A stretch of DNA of 31,727 nucleotides, from positions 1 to 31,727 of the forward strand of contig URWG01000002.1 of NCBI GenBank assembly GCA_900551495.1, in the 5' to 3' direction. Shown in pieces: positions 15,338 through 23,345 of the stretch (position 1 is the first letter of the stretch; every line of letters begins with the position of its first letter). This DNA comes from an uncultured Eubacteriales bacterium. GTDB lineage: Bacteria > Bacillota > Clostridia > Oscillospirales > Oscillospiraceae. The notes under the pieces are model-generated. The model ran no database searches and was not told where the DNA came from. It saw nothing but the letters and a program-made list of their open reading frames with translations. A program made the translations under genes and the position numbers.

Positions 15338-15367
15338 AACGTTATAACGTTCTAACGTTCCAATGTT
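15338..15367. promoter_or_regulatory. operator array: four AACGTT-type hexamers at exact 8-bp period
   Basis: AACGTT at 15338, 15346 and 15354, then AATGTT at 15362, each separated by two bases. The first two form a perfect 14-bp palindrome, AACGTTATAACGTT. The array covers the predicted transcription start, where a bound repressor would block initiation. The adjacent divergent GntR/UTRA protein is the natural candidate to bind it. Confidence 0.65.
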
Positions 15368-15407
15368 TAACAATTCATCATGTCCGTAAAAAAGAAAGGA
15401 GATTCGT

Positions 15408-16496
15408 ATGACACGCACAGTTAAATCCGTCCTCAGCATCGTTGTTTCCCTGCTTATGGTGGTCGCGCTCTTCGCCGGCTGCGGAGGTGATCCCGCCCCT
15501 GCGCCGACCGACGCGCAGAACCCGAGCGCCGCTGCAAAGGACCCGTCGGAAATCAAAATCGGTTACATCGTCAAATGCCTGAGCAATACCTTCTGGCAGA
15601 CCTATGAAGCCGGCGCGAGAGCCGCCGCAGAGGACCTCGGCGTTCAGATTGACGTCCGTGACGTCCCCACGGAAACCGATCTTTCCGCACAGCTCGACGT
15701 TGCATTGGCAATGGTCGGTCAGGATTATGATGCCATCGTTGCCGCCTCCATTTCCAATACGAACCTGATTCCCGCTATTGCAAAAGCCAACGAAGCCGGA
15801 ATTCCTTGGATCGTTGTTTCAGAAGCGCAGGATGAAGACGTTCTCAAGCAGTCCAATGCACACATCACCGCTGAATGCCGCCTGTCATTTTATCAGGAGG
15901 GCGTCGTCGCCGGTCAGTACGTTGTAGAACAGCTCGGCGGCAAGGGTCAGGTGGCGATCGTCGAAGGGCTTGCAGGAACCTCGGCAACCCGCGACCGCGT
16001 TCAGGGCTTTACCGACGCCCTCAAGGATTCCGAAATTGAAATCGTCGCCTCTCAGCCGGCTGACTGGGCACGGGAAGAAGCCCACGATGTTGCCGCCGCG
16101 ATGCTTCAAGCCAACGGAGACATTCAGGCAATTTACGCCCTGAATGATACCATGGCGCTCGGCGTTGCAACTGCCGTTGAGCAGGCAGGCAAAGACGGTC
16201 AGATTCTTGTCATCGGCGATGACGGTACACAAGAAGCTTTCGCCGCAATTCAAAACGGTTCTATGGCTGCTACGATTGACGGCGTTGCCTATCAGATCGC
16301 ATACTATTCCGTATGTGCTGCCGTTAAAGCGATCTACGAGGGTGAGGACGCCGTTGAGGATTACTCCCTGACTCCGGCATTGGTCTGCGCGGACAACGTG
16401 CAGGAAGCCATAAGCGAGGCGCCGAAGCCCGTTAAGGAGATGTTTGAGATCAACAAGAACATCTATCTCCCGATCGAGGGATTTGACGCCGAATAA
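15408..16496 (+). CDS. sugar ABC transporter substrate-binding lipoprotein (ribose/galactose-type, Peripla_BP_4)
   Basis: 362-residue extracellular solute-binding protein tethered by a lipid. Signal peptide with lipobox LFAGC (Cys25), then a Pro/Ala-rich linker and the type I periplasmic-binding fold starting KIGYIVKCLSNTFWQTYEAGAR. Later come IYALNDTMALGVATAVEQAG and VIGDDGTQEAF, typical of the RbsB/XylF/ChvE group. AAAGGAG lies about seven bases before the ATG. It is the first gene of the operon and is separated from the ATPase gene by an intercistronic hairpin. The group binds pentoses, hexoses, inositols or nucleoside-like ligands; the exact ligand here is unknown. Confidence 0.93.
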   Translation: MTRTVKSVLSIVVSLLMVVALFAGCGGDPAPAPTDAQNPSAAAKDPSEIKIGYIVKCLSNTFWQTYEAGARAAAEDLGVQIDVRDVPTETDLSAQLDVALAMVGQDYDAIVAASISNTNLIPAIAKANEAGIPWIVVSEAQDEDVLKQSNAHITAECRLSFYQEGVVAGQYVVEQLGGKGQVAIVEGLAGTSATRDRVQGFTDALKDSEIEIVASQPADWAREEAHDVAAAMLQANGDIQAIYALNDTMALGVATAVEQAGKDGQILVIGDDGTQEAFAAIQNGSMAATIDGVAYQIAYYSVCAAVKAIYEGEDAVEDYSLTPALVCADNVQEAISEAPKPVKEMFEINKNIYLPIEGFDAE

Positions 16497-16512
16497 AGAA
16501 TGTTCCGGTCTG

Positions 16513-16536
16513 CGGAGGGGGCGTATGTCCCCTCCG
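16513..16536 (+). promoter_or_regulatory. intercistronic hairpin after the binding-protein gene
   Basis: CGGAGGGG (16513-16520) pairs with CCCCTCCG (16529-16536) around an 8-base loop, without a U-tract. Such stems often stabilise the upstream binding-protein mRNA and reduce downstream expression in ABC operons. Confidence 0.6.
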
Positions 16537-16559
16537 GAGCTGATACGCAAGGAGAAAAC

Positions 16560-18059
16560 ATGAACAATGAGAATCTTTTGGTGTTAAAAGACATCGTAAA
16601 GGTCTTTCCCGGGGTGCGTGCGGTAGATCACGTTGATTGGGCGGTCGCCAAGGGTGAGGTTCACGCTCTGTTGGGACACAACGGCGCGGGAAAATCCACA
16701 CTGGTAAAGATAATTTCCGGTGCCTATCAGCGGGACAGCGGTCAGATGCTCTTTGACGGGAAAGACGTCTGCTTCTCCTCCCCTCACGACGCATTGGAGA
16801 GCGGAATCGGCATGGTTTATCAGGAATTGGATCTGGTCCCGCATCTTGACGGAAGCGAGAATATCTTCCTCGGGCAAAACCGCTTTTGTAACAAGCTCGG
16901 ATTTATAAACAAGAAGGAGCGGCTGCGTGCCGCTCAGGAGCTGTTGCAGCGCATGAATGTGCAGATCGACCTGACCGTACCGGTAAAGGACCTGAGCATT
17001 TCAAAACAGCAGCTAATTGCAATCGCCAAAGCAATCAGCCGCGATGCAAAGCTCATCATTTTTGACGAGCCGACCGCGGCACTGAATAACGCCGAGGTGC
17101 AAAAGCTCTTTGAGGTCATGCGAATGCTGACAAAGCGTGGGCTTTCTCTTGTGCTGATCACCCATCGTCTTGATGAGGTCTTTGAAATCTGCGACCGTGT
17201 GACTCTCATGCGCGACGGTAAGCGTCTTTCGACCGATTCCGTTAACGACATTACAATGGAGAAAATCGTCTGCGCAATGACCGGTGCAGAAGAAGGCGTA
17301 CAGGAAGCGGCAGAAAAAGAATGCTTTACGCTTGATAAGGTCGCTCTGAGCTGCAGCGGTCTGAGCGGAGCAGCCTTTCACAATATCAGCTTTGATCTTC
17401 ACGCGGGAGAGGCTCTCGGTATTACCGGGCTGATCGGGTGCGGCTCCACTGAGATTGCCAAGGCGCTTTTCGGCGCTTATCCGATCAATGCAGGTGAAGT
17501 AAGCGTAAATGGCAAGCCGCTCGGCAGTCTGACACCCTATGAGGCGGTCAAAAACCGAATTGCCTATGTTTCCGAGGATCGTAAGGGTGACGGACTGAAT
17601 CTGATCGGCTCAGTCGGCAATAACATTTCACTTCCCATTCTTGATCGACTCTCACACCTCGGTTTCGTGCAAAGGAAAACGGAGAGGCAGGAGGTCGCCC
17701 GAATGATCGACGCGCTCCGTATTCGAGTCAGTTCTCAGGCACAGCTTGCAGGCACACTCTCCGGAGGCAACCAGCAAAAGGTTGTGCTTGCGAAGTGGCT
17801 TCTGAAGAATACCAATGTCTTTATTATGTGAGAGCCGACACGCGGCATTGATGTCGGGGCGAAGCGCGAGATTCACCGCATTATTCGAGAGCTTGTTTCC
17901 GAAGGCGACGCCGTTTTGGTCGTTTCTTCAGAAGCCGAGGAAGTGATGGACGTCTGCGATCGCGTACTCGTCCTCTACGAGGGCAGCGTAAAGGCAGAGG
18001 CAAACATCAATCAGCTCAAGAAAGCAGATTTGCTAAATTTGATGTATGGAGTTAGTTAA
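16560..18059 (+). CDS. sugar ABC transporter ATP-binding protein (RbsA/MglA type) with in-frame UGA at codon 424
   Basis: Cytosolic double-NBD ATPase that would energise the permease encoded next to it. 499 codons, the usual length, but codon 424 is TGA (17829-17831). NBD1 is complete: Walker A GHNGAGKST (39-47), LSISKQQLIAIAKAI signature and Walker B LIIFDEPTAAL (D169, E170). NBD2 has the degenerate P-loop GLIGCGSTEIAK usual for this group and the signature LSGGNQQKVVLAKWL (400-414). It then reads NVFIM-stop-EPTRGIDVGAK, so the stop stands at the Walker B Asp position. The remaining 75 codons are intact, ending SSEAEEVMDVCDRVLVLYEG and LMYGVS, and abut the permease start. AAGGAG lies at 16549-16554. 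It could be a recoded (Sec) gene, a recent nonsense allele, or a base error; other genes here use TGA as stop, so genome-wide reassignment is unlikely. Confidence 0.9.
17829..17857 (+). other. in-frame UGA followed by a small stem-loop (possible recoding site)
   Basis: UGA at 17829-17831. Three bases later CCGACA (17835-17840) pairs with TGTCGG (17852-17857) around an 11-base loop with G in second position. That is reminiscent of a bacterial SECIS, but the loop begins only nine bases after the UGA, closer than the usual spacing. A second, weaker hairpin (CGAAGCG at 17860-17866 with CGC...TTCG at 17877-17887) has its loop about 35 bases downstream. Neither is decisive. Confidence 0.35.
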
Positions 18060-19037
18060 ATGAAAGACACATATCACCACGGCAGCTTGTCCCGTCTGAG
18101 AGGGTCCTTCAAACGGATGCGAAACCTCGGGTTGATTGCATTGATCGCCGTGCTGTGGGTCGCGCTGTCGATCCTATCCCCGTTTTTCCTCCGCACGAGC
18201 AACATCATGGTCCTGCTGCGTCAAACTGCGACAACAATGGTTTGCGGCGTCGGAATGACCTTTGTGATCATTGCCGGCGGAACCGATCTGTCCGTTGGCT
18301 CGGTTGCCGCTCTCTCCGGCATGGTCACCGGTATTGCAGTTAACAACTGGGGGCTGTCCTTTTTTCCGGCGTTCCTCTGCGGCATTGCGGTCGGCATCCT
18401 TTTCGGTACGTTCAACGGTATACTCATCAGCTACTTCAAGCTGCAGCCGATGGTCTGTACGCTCGGAAGCATGAGTATGGCGCGGGGCATTACCCTGATC
18501 TCAACGTCAGGTCGTTCGCTGTTCGTGCTGAATCCCACCATGAACAAAATCGGCAATGCCGGACTGTGGCAAATCCCATGGCCGGTTGTGATTGCCTTCG
18601 CAGTGTTTCTGATCGGTTGGATCATTCTCAGCTTCACGCGCTTCGGTCGCAATGTTTATGCCATCGGCGGAAACGAAGAGGCTGCCCGTCTTTCCGGCGT
18701 GAAAACAAATCTCAACAAAACCATTATTTACATGATTTCCGGTGTCTGTGCCGCACTGGTCGGAATTCTCTATGTTTGCACGCTCGGAGCAAGCGAACCG
18801 ACCGTCGGTCAGGGGCTGGAGCTGGATGCCATTGCCGTAACCGCTATCGGCGGGACCAGTCTGCTGGGCGGTATGGGCTCTGTCGTCGGGACGATTTTCG
18901 GTGCCATTCTGATCGGTACCATTAAAAACGGCTTGACGATCCTGAACATTGTATCTTATTACCAGCAGTTGATCATCGGCGCGGTCATCATCATCGCCGT
19001 CCTTCTTGAACAGGTAAAAAAACACAAAAATAAATGA
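18060..19037 (+). CDS. sugar ABC transporter permease (RbsC type)
   Basis: 325-residue inner-membrane permease of the BPD_transp_2 family, with about eight to ten hydrophobic helices. Seen: FVIIAGGTDLSVGSVAALSG, the family's most conserved block, and RFGRNVYAIGGNEEAARLSGV, the cytoplasmic coupling loop that docks to the ATPase. AIAVTAIGGTSLLGGMGSVVG and a basic C-terminus KKHKNK follow. The ATG begins directly after the TAA of the ATPase gene, with GGAG about nine bases upstream inside the preceding coding end, so translation is coupled. With one permease gene only, the channel is presumably a homodimer. Confidence 0.94.
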   Translation: MKDTYHHGSLSRLRGSFKRMRNLGLIALIAVLWVALSILSPFFLRTSNIMVLLRQTATTMVCGVGMTFVIIAGGTDLSVGSVAALSGMVTGIAVNNWGLSFFPAFLCGIAVGILFGTFNGILISYFKLQPMVCTLGSMSMARGITLISTSGRSLFVLNPTMNKIGNAGLWQIPWPVVIAFAVFLIGWIILSFTRFGRNVYAIGGNEEAARLSGVKTNLNKTIIYMISGVCAALVGILYVCTLGASEPTVGQGLELDAIAVTAIGGTSLLGGMGSVVGTIFGAILIGTIKNGLTILNIVSYYQQLIIGAVIIIAVLLEQVKKHKNK

Positions 19038-19053
19038 TAGCGAGGTACAGAAT

Positions 19054-20061
19054 ATGAAAGAACTGCAAAATTTGAAGCTTGGTGTTGTCGGCTGCGGCGT
19101 GCACTCCACCGCAAACATTCTCTCCACCCTTCACCTTCTGCGGCAGCCGATTCAGGCGGTCGCGGCGCGTCATATTGAGCACGCGCAGGATGCCGCCGAG
19201 CGTTTCGGAATCAAGCATGCCTACAGCAGCTACCGTGAAATGCTTGATAAAGAGTCCTTGGACGCCGTTTTTGTTATTACGAGCGCCGACAGCCAGGCAG
19301 ATATTGTGAAGGACTGCCTGAATTCCGGCGCACATGTCTTCGTTGAAAAGCCCCTCGGCATGAACGAAGCCGCTGCATTGGAGGTTGCAAATCTCGCAGA
19401 CGATCTGAATAAGAAGGTCATGCTCGGCTTTATGAAGCGCTTTTCCCCTTCCTATGTAAAAATGAAAGAGATCATGTCCAACACCCCCGATTTTGGTAAA
19501 GCGCTCTCCTTCATGGGTATGTTTGCCATTACCTCCGGACGTCCCGGCTGGGATAACAACGTCTTTACGAAGGTCGGCGGAATTCATTATGTTGATTTAA
19601 TGCGCTTCCTTTTCGGCGAGGTCATCGACATCCACGGCTATACCAACAGTGTTGACGTTGAGGTTGACAATATCTTTACGATGCGGTTTGACAGCGGCAT
19701 CATGGGAAGTATGTTCTTCGGCGGAATCCCCGCGTGGAAGCGCCACTGGGAAGAGATCTGCGTTTCCGGCACGAAGGGCTTTGTCAAGGTCGATAATATG
19801 ACCAGCCTCCGTTACCACTATGATGAACCGGTCGCCACCAAAGGCTCCCGCTGGAAGACTATGGATGAAAAGGACTGCGTGCTTACATCCGTCAATACCT
19901 CCAGTTCCGGCGGATGGCGGGACCTTTATCTGAACGGTTATGTCGGCGAGATTGAGCACTTCCTGGATTGCCTGCTGAACGACAAGCAGCCGATTTGCAA
20001 TGCCCGCGACAACGTAAAAACTATGGCGCTTTGCGACAAGATTGTCGCCTGTCTGAAATAA
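19054..20061 (+). CDS. Gfo/Idh/MocA family NAD(P)-dependent sugar/polyol dehydrogenase
   Basis: 335-residue cytosolic oxidoreductase. The N-terminal Rossmann fold has LGVVGCGVHSTAN (9-21) and the catalytic-lysine motif EKPLG (98-102). The C-terminal substrate domain contains VGGIHYVDLMRFLFGE (174-189), holding the usual catalytic His178 and Asp181. Relatives oxidise inositols, glucosides, amino-sugars or uronates; the substrate here is unknown. It lies 16 bp after the permease with GAGG before the ATG, and 3 bp before the kinase gene. It probably oxidises the imported compound or an early intermediate (inference). Confidence 0.93.
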   Translation: MKELQNLKLGVVGCGVHSTANILSTLHLLRQPIQAVAARHIEHAQDAAERFGIKHAYSSYREMLDKESLDAVFVITSADSQADIVKDCLNSGAHVFVEKPLGMNEAAALEVANLADDLNKKVMLGFMKRFSPSYVKMKEIMSNTPDFGKALSFMGMFAITSGRPGWDNNVFTKVGGIHYVDLMRFLFGEVIDIHGYTNSVDVEVDNIFTMRFDSGIMGSMFFGGIPAWKRHWEEICVSGTKGFVKVDNMTSLRYHYDEPVATKGSRWKTMDEKDCVLTSVNTSSSGGWRDLYLNGYVGEIEHFLDCLLNDKQPICNARDNVKTMALCDKIVACLK

Positions 20062-20064
20062 AGC

Positions 20065-21015
20065 ATGGCAGGGCTTCCGAAATTAGGGATTCTGGGAAGC
20101 ATCGCACTGGATTCGATCTTTGAAGTGGCGACCGTGCCCGTCGGCGGAGAGCGTGTCTTCGGTACTCTCTTGGGGCAGTATAACGGCGGAATGGCGGCAA
20201 ATCAGGCAGTCGAAGCCGCGCGTTATTCCACGGAGGTGTACCTGCTGGGTGCCATAGGTAACGACGCCATCGGCAAGCGCTTGGACGCCGATTTGCAGGC
20301 GCGCGGTGTGCATACCGATCGGCTTGTCTCCCGCGCAGACGCTTTCAGCGGGCAGACCTTTATGCACCTTGTCAACGAAAAAAGCGACTATTTCAGCATC
20401 GTCACACCGGGGGCAAACATGCTTCTTGATCCCGAAGCTCTGAAGCAAGCCGTTGCGGAGCTTCGCGGCGGCGCTCTGCTCATATCTCTTGAGATCAATG
20501 CAGATGCCGTTGCCGCTGCAATTTCCGCCGCAAAGTCAGCGGGTGTCTATGTTTATTTGGTTTGTTCTCCGGCGGAAAAGGTCACGCCCGCATATTTATC
20601 CTCGGCAGACGCCTTGGTCTGCAACTTTCGAGAGGCAAATATGCTGCTTGGGCTTCGTCGGGGTTCCGTTCGTGACATGGCGCGGCAGCTCAAAGACTAT
20701 GCGGGGCCGCAGAGCCGCCTTCTGATTACCTTAGGTAGTGACGGCGCACTTTTATTTGAGGCGGGTAACGTCTATTATGCCCCCGCAATGCACGTTACAT
20801 GTTTGGATTCCGTCGGCGCCGGCGATGCCTTTATCGGCGCCTTTGCGGCGTTGCGCATTCAAGGCATCTCGCCGTATCATGCACTAAGCTGCGGCTGTAT
20901 CGCCGGTGCTATGGCTGTATCCGTAATCGGACCTCAAAGCTCTGCGCATACCGCGGCACAAGTCGAGGCGCAATATCAAGCGTTATATAAGGATAAAAAA
21001 GGAGTGATTTTATGA
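20065..21015 (+). CDS. PfkB family carbohydrate kinase (ribokinase-like)
   Basis: 316-residue ATP-dependent sugar kinase. Ribokinase-fold signatures: LGSIALDSIFEV at the N-terminus, YNGGMAANQAVEAARY (39-54, substrate-binding GG...N motif), NFREANMLLG, TLGSDGALL, and the anion-hole/catalytic motif DSVGAGDAF, with catalytic base Asp254. The usual DTxGAGD has Ser instead of Thr here. Its ATG lies three bases after the dehydrogenase stop with no strong ribosome binding site, so it is likely translationally coupled. Its stop overlaps the next start (ATGA). It would make the phosphorylated sugar on which the TIM-barrel enzymes act (inference); the natural sugar is unknown. Confidence 0.92.
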   Translation: MAGLPKLGILGSIALDSIFEVATVPVGGERVFGTLLGQYNGGMAANQAVEAARYSTEVYLLGAIGNDAIGKRLDADLQARGVHTDRLVSRADAFSGQTFMHLVNEKSDYFSIVTPGANMLLDPEALKQAVAELRGGALLISLEINADAVAAAISAAKSAGVYVYLVCSPAEKVTPAYLSSADALVCNFREANMLLGLRRGSVRDMARQLKDYAGPQSRLLITLGSDGALLFEAGNVYYAPAMHVTCLDSVGAGDAFIGAFAALRIQGISPYHALSCGCIAGAMAVSVIGPQSSAHTAAQVEAQYQALYKDKKGVIL

Positions 21016-21785
21016 AAATCGGATGTATTTCATGGTCGCACAGAAACGAATTCGGTCCAAACGGTCTGGATCTGCCGAAGTGGATGGCACATTGCAAAAA
21101 TGACGCGCATCTGGACGGCGTTGAGCTGTGGAACAATCATTTTAAGTCCCTTGACCAAGCCTATTTGCAGCAGTTAAAGGATGCCTCTGCTGCTTTGAAG
21201 CTTCCCATCTATTCCGTCGCAACCAAGTGCGTATTCGGCTCGTTTACGTCGGAGGAGATCAAAAAGGCGCAGCAGACCATGCGCGACTGGCTCGATGCCA
21301 CACATTTTCTCGGCGTGAAGACCATGCGCCTGTCCATCGGCGGCGAAGATCTGCGTGCCCCCGAGCATCAGAAAACCGTATTCCTGATACTGACACAGGT
21401 ACTGCTGGAGGGAAAATATCCCGAGATCACCGTCGGCATCGAGAATCAGGAGCCGGGCGTCGTGCAGAACTACACAGATGTGGAATTGATGCAGCAGCTC
21501 AGCGGCGGCAGATTAAAACTCGTTTTGGACAACGGCAGCTTCATTAACAAGAGTGATTCCTATGAATTCTGTCGTCTCGCGCTCCCCTATGCTTGTGTTT
21601 TCCACGCAAAGTTTTTTGACCTGAATGAGGACGGCAGCGACCGTCTGCTCGATTATGACCGCATGGCAAAACTTCTCAAGGATGCAAAATACGACGGTTA
21701 TGTGTCGATCGAATACGACAGTAACCGTCCGGCAACCGCCGATCTGCCGCTGATTGCAGATTACCTGCGGAAAACGCTTCAGTAA
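21012..21785 (+). CDS. sugar phosphate isomerase/epimerase family TIM barrel (AP-endonuclease-2/IolE-like)
   Basis: 257-residue cytosolic enzyme of the xylose-isomerase-like TIM-barrel superfamily. The usual metal ligands can be read: Glu144 (VGIENQE), Asp173 (LVLDNGS), His198 (VFHAKFFD) and Glu234 (VSIEYDS), all on expected strand ends. Relatives are keto-sugar isomerases and epimerases or inosose dehydratases. The ATG overlaps the kinase stop by four bases and has AAGGAG upstream. Together with a Gfo/Idh/MocA dehydrogenase this resembles inositol or rare-sugar pathways, but the other iol genes are absent. Confidence 0.9.
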   Translation: MKIGCISWSHRNEFGPNGLDLPKWMAHCKNDAHLDGVELWNNHFKSLDQAYLQQLKDASAALKLPIYSVATKCVFGSFTSEEIKKAQQTMRDWLDATHFLGVKTMRLSIGGEDLRAPEHQKTVFLILTQVLLEGKYPEITVGIENQEPGVVQNYTDVELMQQLSGGRLKLVLDNGSFINKSDSYEFCRLALPYACVFHAKFFDLNEDGSDRLLDYDRMAKLLKDAKYDGYVSIEYDSNRPATADLPLIADYLRKTLQ

Positions 21786-21796
21786 AGGACTACGCC

Positions 21797-22654
21797 ATGG
21801 GAAATGAAATGATTTATACTTCGGGGAAAAGTCTGAGAGACATTTTTCCCGCTAAGAAGCCCATTATTCCGACGCTCCATCTGTGTTCTCTGCCCGGTGC
21901 TCCGTTTTATCGGGGCAGCTCCATGCAGGAGCTGCTGGACTATACCATGGACGAGGTAGAGATCCTGCTCAAATGCGGCGTGGACGGTTTTATTGTGGAA
22001 AACCACGGCGATATTCCTTTCGTCAAACCGGACCAATTCCCCTACGAAACCGTCGCCGGTATGTCCTTCATCGGCGCGGAGGTATCCCGCGCAGCGAAAA
22101 AGCACCACGTTGCGCTCGGCGTAAACTGTCTTGCAAATGCTGCTATTCCCGCCTTAGCCGTCGCAAAAACAATCGACGCGCAGTTTATCCGCGTGAATCA
22201 ATACGCAAATGCTTACGTCGCAAACGAGGGATTCGTTGAAGGTCTTGCCGGACAGATTCTGCGTTATCGCAGCTCCATCAAAGCCGATGACATCGCCGTT
22301 TTTACGGATGTCCATGTCAAGCACGGCAGTCATGCCATTGTTGCAGACCGCCCAATCACGGAGCAGGCAAAGGACGCCCTGTTTTTCTGCAGCGATGTCC
22401 TGATCTGCACCGGCTCCCGCACCGGTGATGCTCCTACGGATGAGGAGCTTCGCGAGATCAAGGTGAGCGACACTGTCCCCGTTATCGTCGGCAGCGGTAT
22501 CACACCGGATAACGTAGAGCGTATCATGCGGGTCGCCGACGGCGGAATCGTTGCAAGCTACTTCAAGAAAGACGGCATTTGGACAAACAAGGTAGATTAC
22601 GATCGCACAATGTACTTTATGGATGTTGTGCGCGAGCTGAGAACCCGTCTTTAA
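21797..22654 (+). CDS. BtpA/SgcQ family protein (predicted ribulose-phosphate-binding barrel)
   Basis: 285-residue protein of the BtpA/SgcQ family, a predicted TIM barrel of unproven function. Seen: PTLHLCSLPGAPFYRG (24-39), CGVDGFIVENHGDIPF, the hallmark Glu/Asp pair, then ETVAGMSFIGAEVSR, FTDVHVKHGSHAI and TGSRTGDAPT. VPVIVGSGITPDNV is followed by ADGGIVASYFKKDG, a phosphate-binding-like Gly loop as in ribulose-phosphate-binding barrels. AAAGGA is the ribosome binding site. Last gene of the operon, so it likely acts late, on the phosphorylated sugar, as an aldolase, epimerase or similar (inference). Confidence 0.9.
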   Translation: MGNEMIYTSGKSLRDIFPAKKPIIPTLHLCSLPGAPFYRGSSMQELLDYTMDEVEILLKCGVDGFIVENHGDIPFVKPDQFPYETVAGMSFIGAEVSRAAKKHHVALGVNCLANAAIPALAVAKTIDAQFIRVNQYANAYVANEGFVEGLAGQILRYRSSIKADDIAVFTDVHVKHGSHAIVADRPITEQAKDALFFCSDVLICTGSRTGDAPTDEELREIKVSDTVPVIVGSGITPDNVERIMRVADGGIVASYFKKDGIWTNKVDYDRTMYFMDVVRELRTRL

Positions 22655-22664
22655 TACTCCTCTT

Positions 22665-22697
22665 CTCCCCGCTGTCCGTACCCACGGCAGCGGGGAG
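22665..22697 (+). terminator. strong hairpin ending the sugar operon
   Basis: CTCCCCGCTG (22665-22674) pairs with CAGCGGGGAG (22688-22697), and CCGT with ACGG inside, one bulge and a 4-base loop. There is no U-tract after it, so it may terminate inefficiently or act as a 3' stabiliser. Confidence 0.6.
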
Positions 22698-22707
22698 CTT
22701 CACTATG

Positions 22708-22743
22708 TAATAAAAGTTCCCTGCGGGTTTTCCGCAGGGAGCT
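22708..22743 (-). terminator. rho-independent terminator of the SRP RNA
   Basis: TCCCTGCGG (22718-22726) pairs with CCGCAGGGA (22732-22740); the minus-strand transcript continues with CUUUUAUU. It lies 15 bases beyond the 3' end of the SRP RNA. Confidence 0.8.
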
Positions 22744-22757
22744 GTTGATTGTAAACT

Positions 22758-23059
22758 GTTTCGACCCATGACAAGATCGCACACCCGCATTTGAGTACGC
22801 GCAATACCCGTTTCCCGAACAGCCGGCTCAGGATCGGCTTGCTCACGGCACACGGACAGGTCCGCTTAATGCTGCTCGGTTCCCCGCCTGACATGGTTCA
22901 CGGGAGCCCGTTGCGTGAGACCGACCCCTCAACACCACTTATTCGGACTGCGACACAACGCAATACCCGGGTGCGGGAATTCATCCCTGCTGTAGCGGAT
23001 TGCAGGCTACAGGGCACCGCTATCTCCCCGACTAGTGCGACCTTGTCACGGGTCGAAAC
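22758..23059 (-). ncRNA. ffs: signal recognition particle RNA, large Firmicutes type
   Basis: About 302 nt. The two ends pair as a long helix: GUUUCGACCC near 23059 with GGGUCGAAAC near 22758, followed by GUGACAAGGUCGCAC with GUGUGCGAUCUUGUCAU. The Alu-domain segment contains GGTGCCCTGTAGCCTGC, AATCCGCTACAGCAGGG and TGAATTCCC. The Ffh-binding helix 8 contains ATGTCAGGCGGGGAACCG and GAGCAGCATTAAG, matching the universal GUCAGG...GGAA...AGCAGC core. Such long SRP RNAs with an Alu domain are typical of Bacillus and Clostridia. It begins 20 bases after the acpP stop, with no obvious promoter between them, and has its own terminator. Confidence 0.93.
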
Positions 23060-23079
23060 TTCGATTCGGTTGTATTCGC

Positions 23080-23313
23080 TCAGCCGATCTCCGCGAGCTT
23101 ATCCTCGATAAAGTCCGCAAGGTCGCCGACGGTTTCGAGCTTCATTTCGCCCTCCATCTCAAAATCGACGCCAAGCTCCTCCTCCATGTCCATAATCATT
23201 TCCATCATGTCCAGCGAGTCGAGGTGCAGGCTCTCAAACGTCGTGTCGCGTCTGATCTCCTCGGCGGGGATGTCAAGCTGCTGCGAAAGGTAGGTTCTGA
23301 TACGGTCGTACAT
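23080..23313 (-). CDS. acpP: acyl carrier protein
   Basis: 77-residue acidic helical protein carrying the growing acyl chain in fatty-acid synthesis on a 4'-phosphopantetheine arm attached to Ser33 in LHLDSLDMMEMI (DSL motif at 32-34). It ends with TVGDLADFIEDKL, the usual ACP helix IV. The start at 23313 (MYDRIRTYL) was chosen for the family start and the GGAGG about nine bases upstream; the open frame upstream runs into the promoter. No fab genes are adjacent. The SRP RNA follows 20 bases downstream. Confidence 0.94.
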   Translation of the reverse strand: MYDRIRTYLSQQLDIPAEEIRRDTTFESLHLDSLDMMEMIMDMEEELGVDFEMEGEMKLETVGDLADFIEDKLAEIG

Positions 23314-23345
23314 CTTCTTGCCTCCGTTCATTTCTCTCTGAACAT

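Noticed and set aside
16560..18059. Genome-wide reassignment of UGA to an amino acid
   Set aside because: Several intact genes in the window (for example the permease, hflX, DUF1015 and spoIIR) end in TGA at the expected family length, so UGA is a normal stop here.
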